In this document: piece by piece, positions 1 through 11,831 of the stretch
How the letters are laid out: each line of letters opens with the position of its first letter
Position numbering within the stretch: the first letter of the stretch is position 1
NCBI GenBank assembly: GCA_012861695.1
Contig: JAAOOA010000026.1
Location: forward strand, 17,334,001 to 17,398,000
Length of the DNA: 64,000 bases
Origin: Trematomus loennbergii
Lineage: Eukaryota; Chordata; Actinopteri; Perciformes; Nototheniidae
Direction of reading: 5' to 3'
The notes under the pieces: model-generated
What the model was told of the DNA's origin: nothing
Seen by the model: only the letters and a program-made list of their open reading frames with translations
Database searches by the model: none
Translations under genes and position numbers: made by a program

Positions 1-3000
1 CCTCTTTCCCCCCTCTGTTCCTGTGTTGAGGTATCCTTCTTCTCTGTATTGTGATGTTTTTATCTGTGTATGATTGCTACAGTTCCCCTCAGCCAAAACA
101 CACAGCTCTCCGAAGGCACACACAGTGCCAGCTTTAGCCGCCCTCCGAGGAGTGCACGTCAATAAAATATGAGCCGCGGCATACACACAGCCTAACAAAC
201 ACTCATGCTAACCCACACAATATTACACACACAGAGGCCTGCCTCAGCCTGCGCGTTTACACTGCTGTGAACATGAACACTAAGTGGAAGTTTGCACGCA
301 AACATGGCGGCCACGGGAGTTACCTCAGGCCAGCTGCTCTGTCATCCAGTGAATCAAGCGTACCCTTGTGTTCCCTGCCCATCATCGCTGATTCTGATTT
401 CACTGTGGGAGATGTTTAATTAATGAGCACCGTTTGTCCTTTTTATATCCGGGCCTGATCTTCAAGACCTTCCCATCACTCCCTACCCACAACAAAGAAA
501 AAGGAAAGAGGAAGGAAGAGTGACACGTGTAACAGAGAGTGCTTCTCACATGGGAATGTGTTGCGTGTTGTGTTCGCGTGGGAACTGTTGGTGCAGCAGG
601 CTTGTTTGTTGGTGCATCAAGTGACAGCAACAAACTTCATGTGAAAGTCCTTCAAGCTGAAAGGCTGTAAGTGGGCATCTCGGCACGGCAGAGGACCAGA
701 GCGATGAGAGGGCACACACGGCATGCACACGCACACAGGGCACGCACACTGCAGCCGCTGACTAAGGCTTGTAAATGAGTTTGCCTCTGAATGGTGGATA
801 GGACAAAAGAGGAAAACTGATGTGATCACGCAACAAAAGGAGATCCTTGAAACTGTTTTGCCAAGCTTGGCTTTAGATGCTCATGTTCAAAGCTTTGGTA
901 CAAGGACTGAAGGGATGTAAGAGAGATGAAGCTTTAGAAAAACCAAGTTGGAGAAATATAGTTAACCAGCTTTCTTTGTATATCTTTATGCAGATGATAC
1001 AAGGTTTCTTTCCATTTCTTTGCTACACATTTCCTAGGAATTCTTCCTAAAACGCATATAAAGCCACGTTCAGTTTTTTACATTTAAGCAGAACGACCTC
1101 CTTGGATCAATCCACGCCAGAACTGGACTACAGAGAATAATAATATCAAAGTGTCACCACATGTGTTTGCCTTGATCTCCGTCCTGCTGTCACTCGCTGG
1201 CTTTATTGTCAGGAATGGAACTGCCTCTGATCCCTTCATACATGTTTAAGGAGCCCACAGAGAGCTCCAAGAGGGTTCTCTGCAATCAAATCACAACTCC
1301 CAGAACAACTCAAGGGTCGCCAGGTTCAATTTCATCTCAATTTACCAAATGCTCCACATATGGGCTCCATATAATCTAGTGTTAGCCTGAGGAGAGAGTC
1401 TTTGGTCTATGCGCAAACCTTGATGAGTTCCTAGCGGCGTGAGACAAGGTCATGATCACACTTTTTTTATTTTTCCTACACTTTAGTGTCACACTTACTT
1501 TGGTTATCAAATGGTTTTGGATTATAATCCATTTAGTCTACACATTTAGTCAATCTCACCTCTTATATAACAGATGAAATATCTATGTATATGTTCTAAC
1601 GGTATGTAGACTTAAGCAACACACCAATTCATCTAACTTAGGACCCATTGAACAGCAGTAAGCTTTGCCTTATTGAAGTTTGAAGCTCTGTGTGCTGTAA
1701 CACTTCTGTCAAACTTTGCTAATTAGTATTGACAATGAGAATTGGATTTATATTAATGAGTGTGTTATCACCTTAGATCCAGACTATTGGGGTATTTCAT
1801 GGTCTGGCTGGGGGGACATCAAGCGTGGATTGACGTCGGCAGACCTTTATGAGCTTGATGCTCAGACGCAATTAAACAGAGTCGATATGAACAGGGACGG
1901 TTTCCTTATCATGAGTAAAACTTTATAGATTACATAATTTTCTTATAGTTAATAATAGCTATTTAAAAAATACTTATTGCTTTTGTTTACTGATGCAAAA
2001 CTCATCTCAATACAGCTGCCACACATCTTTTTGCTAAACTTCATTCCTTCCTTTTCTACCCATTTGTCTTCTGCACCTGCGTCTTTACGTCCCCCCTTTA
2101 TTCTTTCTCACCTCTCTGGGAATGTACAGAGGTGCTCATTAAAGCCATTCTTTATCATTTAATGAAGCCATTGGATTAGAGGTGATGCACTGACCAGTCA
2201 AAGGGGGAAAGTGAAGCAGGGAGTAGGGAGGAAGTGAAGGAAATCAGCTGCTGCTGGGCACCAAGTGTATTTGATCGAGTTTGTACAAAAAAGTTTGACA
2301 CCTTTATTTATTAACTTTTACTATGGAGACAAAGGATAATAACATTCTTCGTTTTATAATTCTCCATGTTGGGATTAAACTGCCCAAGAAATGTGACAAT
2401 CATTGACTTCCAGTTCTCCAAAAGTACAATGTTATCCCTGTATTGCATATCTGTAGTGTTCTATACAAAATAATGAGTACAACTTGAATACAGTTTATCA
2501 CAATGTTCCCCTTTTTGACATTGCAGTTCATTTCCCCACACTGAAGTGAAGAATGACAGATCCATTCTAAGCGTGAGAAAATGACACCTCTTTCTGTGAC
2601 TTTGGTTGCCTCTGAGAAGGTGAGCAAATACATCTGATCTTAAATTCATATTCAGACCACATAATAAAAAGTCTTGATATTCAGTTTGAAGAAGAGCAGG
2701 ACTTTGTCCTGATATCGATACTCGGGGGGGAAAGGAACATCAATGAGGTGTTGGAGCTTTTAAGTATCAATGCAGGCTGAGCTTGTATCCTCCTGACTCC
2801 ATCCAAGGAGACTGTACTGTTTGCAGCTAGCTGTGTCAATATTGAGACATCTCAGCAGCTTGAAGAGACAAGAGAGCAGGCAGGCTAATTTCTCTTTGTG
2901 TTTTTTTCAATTGTTTCCACTTGTCGCTCTTTAACCACTCTTCTTCTTTCACTCTGTATCAACACTTTCCATCTTATTGCTTTTTTATCACTCTTTCTTA

Positions 3001-6000
3001 CAGTCTTAACCTAGGCCCTCTTTCTTTCTGTCTCCACTTCTGTCTTCGTACGTCTCACTTATTAAACCATAGTCATAATGGACATCTCACTCACTTTCTT
3101 GAGTACTCTCTATTTGCCTGGCAATTTCTTTCTTTTGTTCTTCTTTTTCTTGTACAAAGAAAAAAACAAGAGGAATGGAATCAGAATCAAAATGTTTTAT
3201 TCTAAGACTTCCTGGTAGGACGGGTATTCCAGTCAGTCAGTTGACACCAGCAGGTGTCCAAGCCTCCTGTTGCCAAAACGAGGGAAACTGTGAAGCTTCA
3301 ATTTGGCAATCTGTCTATGATGGAACCATTGTCTCAAAACTGTTGGCTGCTCTGCAAAACGTGGTTGTTTCAGACAAAGTAAAGCAATGAAACTATTTCA
3401 ATAAAATGTAATACAAATTGGAACTCCAAGAGTGTTAATAAAGAATAAAACAATTTTAAAATAACAAATTCCAATACTTAGCTAGCAGGGAAAATGTCCC
3501 ACTTGAGCCTCCGTAGAGCTAGACACGTTTTTAGCACCACTGTAATTTAATTCCTGCAGACTACACAACATGTCCTGATAATGACGTGATCTAAAGCCAT
3601 TATTGTGTACAAAATGCAAATGACAGTTGGACATAACAGCTTTTTCCTTTGTCTCACGCATTGTGTAGACACCATGACGAAACCCAAATAACCTTGACAG
3701 AAAGACAGCAGGTCAGAACATTTGAAACTTTCCCAATAATCTTTGCCAATCATGCAAAGTGGGAGAAACCTACAACTTCCCCACGGCTTCAGTGTAAAGG
3801 AATTTAGGGTACAATGATAACTGAAGATGATTTAGTGACTCAGGCCAGTTCATTAATGGAAGAAGCACTATAGAAGGCCGGATCACATGCAGTGGTTGGT
3901 TGAATGGGATGAATTGGGGGTGTGAAGGAAAGAAAAGAGGCTGTACCAGAGTGAATGAGCCTGACTTGGTCTCATTGTTGAACCTCAATCAACTTCTAGT
4001 AATCTTTATAAAACTGCATTATTAGCGCTTGTTCTGTCACCATGAAGGGCACAGCATGCTCTTTTGTCGCACGTTCTGCCATTAATTATTTGAACTGTGC
4101 TTTCTTCTACCCTGTCTGCTTTGAAATCACTGCTGAGTGCACATAGTTTGACTGCACAAGACTGACTTCATTAGCCCACCGAGAAAAGCCACATGTTGGT
4201 TTAGTGAAACTGATCTCATAGACCATGAAGCCATGCTTAATGAAGTAGGGCTCCAAAGTGGGTCTTGCTTATCCAACCATTCCTCTATGAACATGACAAT
4301 GCCAGCTGCTTAAGGCAAGACATGTACCGTGATGTGAGGCATTCATGTTGTGGTCTTTACTTACAGTATAGTGTTGGGAAGTGGCATTTGTTGCACTTTT
4401 GAGAAACTTCTCTGTTTTAAGGTGTGTGTTGCCAGGCGCCAGTGCATCCTCAACTCTGTTCTGTATGTACATAAAGCACTTTCTTTGCTGCTCCATTATT
4501 TTAAATTAGACACCAGCAGCTATATGGCACACCATTTATCTTTCTTATAACCTCTTACAACACTGCTTTACATTCAAAGTTAGTATTGTATAATAGAAAA
4601 AGTATTACATGTATTCTCTTTATTTCTTTGGTAATGTAGTTCTAGGGTGGAGGAGGTACGGTAAATGTTATATCTGCCCAATGTGTTAATGTCAGTATTA
4701 AATGAAGATATCACTTAATTACTGTTTTACATTTTCTACCACTTTTCCATTTCACCTTTTCTCCCCATCACGTCTTTCTGTATTTCTCCTCCTCCTCTCT
4801 TCTCCTCCCTTCCTCCTCCCCTTCCCCCACTTCTTCTTTCCTCCTCGTGAACCTTCTCCTCTCTGTTTCTCCCGCCTTTTTGTTTCTCTCCCTGACGCTC
4901 TCTTCTCACGCTTCCTATTCTTTCTCTCTCTCCTTCTCTGCTACCTCTTCCCCCCTTCCCCCCGCACCCTATAGGGATGGAGACTCAGTAGAATTACCAT
5001 CCTCTTGATCTATAATTACCACACAACTCTCTCTACCCCTGGCTCTCTTTCTCCTTGCCGGCTTTCGTGCCAGTCTCCGAATGTACACAGGATACATCAT
5101 CATCATCATTTAAACATTGTCCTTCCGATAACAGCCTCATCCTGTTGGTGAACAAATATACGAAACGTTGAGATGTTCAAAAGAGGATGTTGAACACATA
5201 CCGAATAACATATGCATGATAGCATGACCTATTTATTGGATGATGTTTCACGTCACGCCTTTTCACCTTTATAACAGGTGCTCTTGATACAAGAGATTGT
5301 TAAGTGTGACAATTTAGAACAGCAGCTTTGAACAGTAATCCAAATGCTGATCACATCTTTCTCAAATTCATGATTTACTATGATTTAGTTTCTCTATCAT
5401 GTCATCATGCTGGTTTAGTCAGCTATTGATCTCTTAAATTGTGTTGAGTATATATGTGCCTCTCTCTCTTGCAACTATTTGACAGTTTGGGTGTAATAGC
5501 AGGAGTTTTGGGATACGTGTGCATTTTTAGCTGACATCGAAACATGCAGCATGCAAGGATTCATCATTGGCTAGTGCACAGAATAGAGTGCATCTTCTGC
5601 AGTATCTCTTGTGGAGACTGAAACATTAAACTGTCAAGCTCTCAAAACTGTCAGGTTATGGATAATAGGCCTGGGATAAAAAAGGGAAACCACCGATTTT
5701 ACACATCAAGATTTGTTAATTAATGTTAGGCAGCTCAGAAAACGCTGTGGCCCTTGTTGCTTACAGCTGCGTATGTGTGTATTTCCGTTGTTTGAGGCAG
5801 AACACATTTGAAAAGTCAGAAGAAAGTGAGTTGACCAGACATCTGTAGCCCACTCCCCATCTTTGCTTTGGCTAGCTGCTTAAAGCTCCATTAGCCGCTA
5901 CTAGCATACCCAAACCTCCAACCAATCAAAAAATGGTTTTACCTTTTATCGTCATAGCTTTACAATTTGCTCCATATTTACTTTTTCACTCACTAATTGC

Positions 6001-6033
6001 AGGAAGCTACCATCCCGACCTTACTGTTGAGAG
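1..6033. other. Upstream non-coding DNA, no gene seen
   Basis: No open frame here resembles a known protein. The DNA is AT-rich with scattered short CA runs. A pyrimidine-rich tract lies at 4735-4975. A 70-codon frame at 1716-1928 sits in a slightly GC-richer island but shows no recognisable domain. Confidence 0.6.
4735..4975. repeat. Pyrimidine-rich (C/T) low-complexity tract
   Basis: Nearly all C and T on the + strand for over 200 bases, made of CTCCTCC and TTCTCTC units. The open frame through it is a composition artefact. Confidence 0.8.
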
Positions 6034-6150
6034 CAATTTGGTGTTCAGTGTCTTGCTTAGGGCCACTTCCTGTGAGGGAGGGGCACAGGTTCAAACTGCC
6101 AACACTGAGATCAGTATACAACCTGCCCTTTCTGCTGAGCCTCATCTGCA
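6034..6150 (-). mobile_element. Degenerate tRNA-derived SINE, minus strand
   Basis: Reads on the + strand as the reverse complement of a fish SINE: 'TTTGGTGTTCAGTGTCTTGCT' followed by an 'AGGTTCAAACTGCCAACACTGAGATCAG'-like stretch, which corresponds to the B-box region and head. Old and diverged, with no clear target duplication. Confidence 0.6.
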
Positions 6151-6246
6151 CTTAGGTGAAAGGTAGAACAAAATAAGTGGTAAAACTGCACCAGTAATTG
6201 ATAACAACTGGTGATTCTGGAAGATTTCATGTGCTGTGACTTTAAA

Positions 6247-6421
6247 TGGGTGTCAGCCAATTAGAGGGTCAGTAGTTTGATCCCCGGCCTTTGCAGCCAA
6301 CATGTCTCAGTGTCCTAGGGCAATATAAAGTACTTAACCACAAATTGCTCCCCTGGCCATTGTAGTATAAATTGTAAGTCACTTTGAATAAAAGCATTTT
6401 CTAAATGACATAATATAATGA
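6247..6421 (+). mobile_element. Degenerate tRNA-derived SINE, plus strand
   Basis: Starts with a head-like AATTAGAGGGTCAGTAGTTTG and ATCCCCGGCC (B-box area), runs through GTGTCCTAGGGCAA and CACAAATTGCTCCC, and ends with the fish-type tail GTAAGTCACTTTGAATAAAAG and TAAATGACATAATATAATG. It faces the copy about 100 bp upstream, so the pair is an inverted repeat. Confidence 0.75.
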
Positions 6422-7637
6422 AATTATGCCAAAATAGTGAGGGAGGACCGATATGCCTGGAAACAAAACTGAATTCCTAAATCTACGGGTTTTTAGATGT
6501 TAGACACAATAAAATGAGTGAGACCTTTGTATGATGGAATCAATAAAGCAGTGTGAAGCAATGACCTAGCATAGGAGTACTTCCCCTCTATGGGTCCACG
6601 CTAGCTGGCTGTTTCTAACTAGCCTTCTTGCTTGATGAAATGCGTCAGTCAGTCAGTTGTTGTCACTATGATGAAATTAATAAGGCAGTAGATGAGGCAG
6701 CGAGGGTAAACACAGTTTGTAAGCTACACTTCTATTCTCCTCAACATCTATTATTCATCGTCCAAGATGATTCTTTCATGAGGGCCGCTAGTTGCACATA
6801 ATTCATAACGCAGGCTGTGGAAACTAGGACAGAGTGAGATACAGGCAGAGAAGGGGGGAGGGGGAAGAGCAAGAGGAGGAAGGATGAGAGGGCTGAGTGA
6901 GAAAGAGGGTGACGAAAAGGATATAGACAGAGAGAGTGTCGGGATGAGGAGGTGAGAGAAAGAAGAGGCTACAGGACTTGGGTTTTACAGAAATGCAATT
7001 GAATGAGGGGAAACATGCTGCGGAGTGTGTTCAAGTTCACGGAGAAAAATATGGAAATTGGAAGATTAAGGGGATGAAAGAGGGCGAGAGATGGTGACAA
7101 ATATAGGAGGGAAAACACTCACTCTTTGGTGGGGGGAAAGAGAGTTTAAGACAGGGAAGAGAGAGTGACATCTCTATCAGGCGGAGGGGGAGGAGTCTGC
7201 ACTAAAAAGAGAAGTTTATCATTGGTCCTTTGTCTTACCACAGAAAGAGGAGAATACATTTGTTCAAGCGTAACTGTGCTTCCTAGTGGGGAGACAAATG
7301 GCTTCCTGTCAATAGATGTTACAAGGGGAGTCCATTTGGAAAATATAATAAGAGTACAAGCTCTATTATCCTCATTATCTTTCGATTATGCAGCACTTTT
7401 AGTAAACGCTGCACATGTTTCATCAAGTTGGTGAACATGTTTCTTCATTTGCATGTTTTTAAATACATTTGGGTTTTCATATTTGCATAGTTTTTAGAAA
7501 TGCAGCACATTTCTCCTCAAGGAAGTGATTTGGGCCGTTGCAGCGCGTTGGCACCTTTCGGCTCAAATGTATTCCAAAATGCTGCCTGTAAAACTTGTTT
7601 CAAAATGTCTGTTTGGATAATAAATAAAACATTTCAC
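6422..7637. other. Non-coding DNA with a purine-rich tract
   Basis: The stretch 6838-7190 is strongly purine-biased (GAGAGG, GGGGGA, AAAGAG units). No gene or clear mobile element was seen in the rest. Confidence 0.6.
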
Positions 7638-7640
7638 TTA

Positions 7641-7938
7641 CGGCCCGTCCACACAGCGGCTTTGGAAAAAGCTTGCCGGCGGGCGTGTCTGAAGCTCGAC
7701 CAACAACCAATCACATGAATCTCCCGCCCCTGACACACAAGCAGCGGTTTGATTGGCTAGAGCTTGTACTGGCATATGATTTGATTGGCTGGCGCTTCCA
7801 CCGAAAGCTTCAGAAGCTTCAAAAGTTGAACATTGCTCAACTTTTGCAGCCTGAAACGCCAGGAAAGCTCGCTCTGCTTCCCACAATGCAGTTCGGCGAA
7901 AAGTGACGTCACCCCATTCAAAGTGTGTGGACGGGCCG
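7641..7938. mobile_element. 298-bp MITE with TTA target duplication (PIF/Harbinger-like)
   Basis: The ends are inverted repeats, CGGCCCGTCCACAC at the left and GTGTGGACGGGCCG at the right. They are flanked by direct TTA trinucleotides at 7638-7640 and 7939-7941. A 3-bp TTA duplication is typical of PIF/Harbinger elements; the superfamily is inferred from this alone. Inside are several CCAAT/ATTGG motifs, a CCCGCCC box and a full CRE palindrome TGACGTCA at 7904-7911. There is no transposase frame. Confidence 0.85.
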
Positions 7939-7941
7939 TTA

Positions 7942-10530
7942 CTGTTACTCATGCGACCAAACCTGCCAAAAGCTGAGAGAAAGACAGCAAGAAGGGAAGA
8001 TGAAAATGAGGAGATAGGTAGGTGTAATTCTCTGGATGGAGAGGTGAAACATCGAGACAAAAGTTTGGACTGCTTCTCTTTGGTCTGATGCTGCGAGCGA
8101 AATGATCTGAATTCAAACATCATTTAGCATCTGAGTGATAGAGAGAGAAGGGTGGCAGAGGGACTGACAGACAGACGGAAAAAGAGGGAGAGATATCACA
8201 GAGAGAGTGTGCACTTTCTCCCCTGCTTTATAGCTCTGGGCCATGTACACTGAGAAAGTCACGACCCTAAAGCAAAGAGCATGGTGTGAATAACAATGAC
8301 TTTTGGACTGAGATGGAGCATTTGTGATAGTGCATGTGTGTCTCTTAGTCTTTGTTTGTATGCAGGAGGACGGGCTCGTGTTAACGTATGGAGGACAGTA
8401 TTCCTTTGGGAGCTGAGTGGAGAAAAAAACCCAGAATGCTGAATTGCGACAATGACACACAACCCCGATACACAGCAAACCACCCTTGGAAGAAGTGCAA
8501 GTGTAGGGCAGAGCAAGGTGACCATGTTTAGAGCTGGAAAAAGGCGAAGCATCTTGGCACCTGCTTCCATATTGCAATGCCTTTGTGTTGGAAAGAAGTG
8601 CATAAAAAAGCTTGGAGATGTCCTCGAAACGTCTTGTTTTCATGTCTGACAATCCAGCTTGAAGAGGTGCTCTCTTCAACAGGTTGAAAAAAAATAGCAG
8701 CCACCATCTTGAGGTGTTGTAAAGCACAGACACAGTGGACTTAGTATCACATCCTCGATTATTACAACTTAGATGTACCTTCATACTATATGTTTGAGTC
8801 TGACTCCATGTTGTTTTGCCCAGACACATTGCAACATGTTATCGCCTCCTAATCGTCTCAAACGGACATTTGGGCAGGACCTGTTGGCGATATCTTTTAA
8901 CGCATTGCACCTTTCAACGTGCAGATCAGCACATGGTTGTCATGATTCTGGTGTTATGTTTCTCGGGTGCCAAACAGAAAATACTTACTAAATGCATAGT
9001 CATTACTTCATGGTTTAGTTATTCCGCACCAAGACCTGCTTAGTAAGAGCCCATGGCATTGTAATCCCATGAGCACATCTCTGTGGTTTGCAAAAGCTTC
9101 CTGATTTATACAGGTATATATTTTAGTTTGTATACACGTATTATTCTATGCCCTGTATTGTATTTTGAATGCATGCATATTGTATAAGTCCTCGCCTATG
9201 TGCTACGCAATATGAAGACACTTTTTTCCGCATTTGAATATTTCCATTTTCTGTTTATGATAATGTGTGTGTGAGACACAGTGAAGCATTAGGGAAAGTG
9301 CCCTGTGTTTTTCGCTCATATTACAGTGTAAGTTACACATAACAGCGCTGAAAGTAAGCAGTGTCAGACTTCCGGTGGCTTCACTGAATGCCATTAAAAC
9401 AAAGCAAAAATTAATTACTATGATCAATAATCCTACAAGACAATTAAATAGTCTTTGAATCCTATGGGAAATAGGAAAATATACATATAGATTTTAACAT
9501 GTAGCAATCCTGCATTATATCTGCAATCGTAGCTTTCTTATGATATTCTAAGGTTATATGCCAGGGGGCTGTAATTATTTATGTTGGTGTTTTTGGGCTT
9601 GCTATTAAATTATAATTTGACAATGCTTTCATCAATAATTATCAAGGACACTCATTACAGTAGGTCATCTCCAAAAGAGGCGGATCTTGGGGTCATCGTG
9701 GGTCATTAATCCTTAGAAAAGGTCACATGGAGAGACAGAAGGCACCTTAGGTCACGAGCAAAACTCCAACCTTCACTTGATTTCTCTTGTGTCATTTGAG
9801 AAGTGCTGTTTCTTCCGTCATTTACCTAAAAACCCTCGGATCTGCACTCAGCTGAAACTTTAGAGGATCCTCTGGCTACCCGCGTACCCATTTGGAATCA
9901 ATAGCAGGAGACACTGCCGCTTTAAAGATCAATAGAGGCACTTAATGGAGGCTTTTGGTGAGGTCTTCTTTTAAGTTTGGCGCTCCATCCTTTTTTGTAT
10001 TTTTGCAGAAAAAAAGACTGAAGGTGAAAATATATAACAACCAATGATAATTGAAAACTAATTCAATGTATGCAGATGTGTATGGTTTGGGATATACATC
10101 TTATTTTTTTCATTATACTAGACTCTATATTTCATGTTTTATGACCACCAATGCATTGAAAATGTGACATACAGTAATTGGCTTTGAGTTGGCTGCCCTC
10201 CAAACTCTGCTACAGACTCTAACCCCAGCAGGGCATGTCTTGCACTTAATAGGGAGTGAGAACGCAGGTTTAATGTAATATGCTAGGTAAAACAGGGGTT
10301 TATTCTCTAAACCTCGATCAGATTCATTTAAACAGATTTGCCTTTGCATCAGTGCATCCACACTCGGACAGGAGAAAGAGCTGATGGCGAACACCATGCT
10401 GGCTCCTGCAGGGCTTTACTTGGTTGAACTTTAGAGCGAAGATTGTAAATGTAACCACTAAGAACACTCACATTTTAACATAGATATGGAGCGAAATGTG
10501 CAAATGATGTGTATATGTATGTGTATGTGG
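7942..10530. other. Non-coding DNA between repeats
   Basis: No gene is supported. A minus-strand open frame of 238 codons (8113-8829) has no recognisable domain. A nuclear-receptor half-site cluster at 9662-9754 is listed separately. Confidence 0.55.
9662..9754 (+). promoter_or_regulatory. Cluster of five AGGTCA-type half-sites including a DR4
   Basis: Five same-strand half-sites occur in 93 bp: AGGTCA at 9662, GGGTCA at 9690, GGGTCA at 9700, AGGTCA at 9720 and AGGTCA at 9749. The second and third form a direct repeat with a 4-base spacer, GGGTCATCGTGGGTCA, the arrangement bound by thyroid-hormone and LXR receptors with RXR. Function is inferred; it lies 16.7 kb upstream of the epha5 start. 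Confidence 0.45.
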
Positions 10531-10737
10531 GAGGCGTGTGGTGCAGTGGATAGAGCCTTGGTATGGGGATCAGATGGTCACAGGTTCAAACCCCACTGCC
10601 GTCAGCATGTCGTTGTGTCCCTGGGCAAGACACTTCACCCCAAATTGCTCCTGTGGGGATTGCCCACAGTATTGAGTATGTAAGTCGCTTTGGATAAAAG
10701 CGTCTAACAAGTAACATGTAATGTAATGTCATTGTAC
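10531..10737 (+). mobile_element. tRNA-derived SINE with intact B box
   Basis: The head GTGTGGTGCAGTGGATAGAG contains an A-box-like segment near 10539-10550. A B box, GGTTCAAACC, lies at 10583-10592. The body has CCTGGGCAAGACACTTCACC and CAAATTGCTCCTGTGGGGA. The tail is GTAAGTCGCTTTGGATAAAA, GCGTCTAACAAG and then ATGTAATGTAATG units. This layout and tail are those of fish SINEs. It is the best preserved SINE in the window. Confidence 0.9.
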
Positions 10738-11084
10738 TCCAAAGTAACACAAAAAGCTGTATCAGAGCTTGACTAACACATATACACATATAACATGATA
10801 AACAAAAGACATGATTAAGAAGTGTTGAAGTTTCATTTATTGAGCAACCAAGTGTCAAGCTCCAGGTTTGAAAAGTGGTGAAAATGCAGAAGTGCGTTAA
10901 AATTGCACTGTTTTTTTTAAATAAGTGATTACAGTGAAGACACATAGGCTACAGGGTCACAAATACAGACAAAAGAGAATGTTACGAAATACCAATTGGC
11001 ACCTAAGACATCCGAACAATGTAACATGGACTCGGACTAATTGGTGTGTAGTATGAGGTTTGTGTGCTTGTGTTTTTGTGTATT

Positions 11085-11290
11085 TGCGTGTATACAGGTC
11101 AGGGCCTTTTGTTTTTAATTTGGAAAAATGCGTTTTAAGTTGCAATCTTTCAGACAGCCAGCAGGGGGCGACTCATTTGGTGCAGAACAAAGTCTGAGTG
11201 TAAAGAAGTCAATGAAAAAGGACTAAAAACGAAATACTTTCACAATGAGTTTATAGTCTCAATTGGTAGTTTATAGTCTTATATATATCC
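11085..11290. repeat. Fish interspersed repeat carrying a CTCF-like motif
   Basis: Contains CAGCCAGCAGGGGGCGACTC, then AAGAAGTCAATGAAAAAGGA and ATGAGTTTATAGTCTCAATT, a combination I recognise from a common dispersed repeat of ray-finned fish. The core CCAGCAGGGGGCGAC (11158-11172) matches the vertebrate CTCF consensus. Exact ends are uncertain. Confidence 0.5.
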
Positions 11291-11690
11291 TATATAGTCA
11301 CATTACGAGAAAAAGAAAGAAGTATAAGGGGATTTGCTTTAATGACATGAACTTCTAAATGTAGAAAAAATGATATACACAGAGCTTCTTCATAGCACGG
11401 CACAGTTGCGTTGAATCGTCGCCTCACTCTCACTTTCAGCTCTTTAGTGATGGTGTGTTTCTTCTTGCTGCATGATCTGCTTGGCTTCTCTGTCTTTGTT
11501 GTCTCTTTCCCTCTGTTTCAGTTATTTCCTCCCTGATCCCTGTGTAGAAGTAGGTTGGCACCCCCTCAGAGGAAACTTCATGTAGCATTTCAAATGATGA
11601 CTCAGTCAGTCGTCAGAAAAAAAAACTGTTCCCTTCTGTGTGTGAAGCACATGCACAGTGCAGTATGGATGTGTGACTGAGGTTGTTTTA

Positions 11691-11831
<141 letters not shown>

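Noticed and set aside
1716..1928. 70-codon frame with an EF-hand-like DMNRDGFL
   Set aside because: A single loop-like match without the flanking helices, and no ATG at its start.
7638..8123. 161-codon minus-strand open frame
   Set aside because: It starts outside and runs through the whole 7641-7938 MITE, so it is a chance frame across a GC-rich repeat.
8113..8829. 238-codon minus-strand open frame
   Set aside because: Longer than expected by chance, but the peptide has no recognisable domain, is rich in Ser/Cys/His as random frames in this DNA are, and is not flanked by splice or promoter signals that I can support.
10531..10605. Possible tRNA gene
   Set aside because: A and B boxes are present, but the segment is the head of a SINE with a SINE body and tail, and it does not fold as a complete tRNA.
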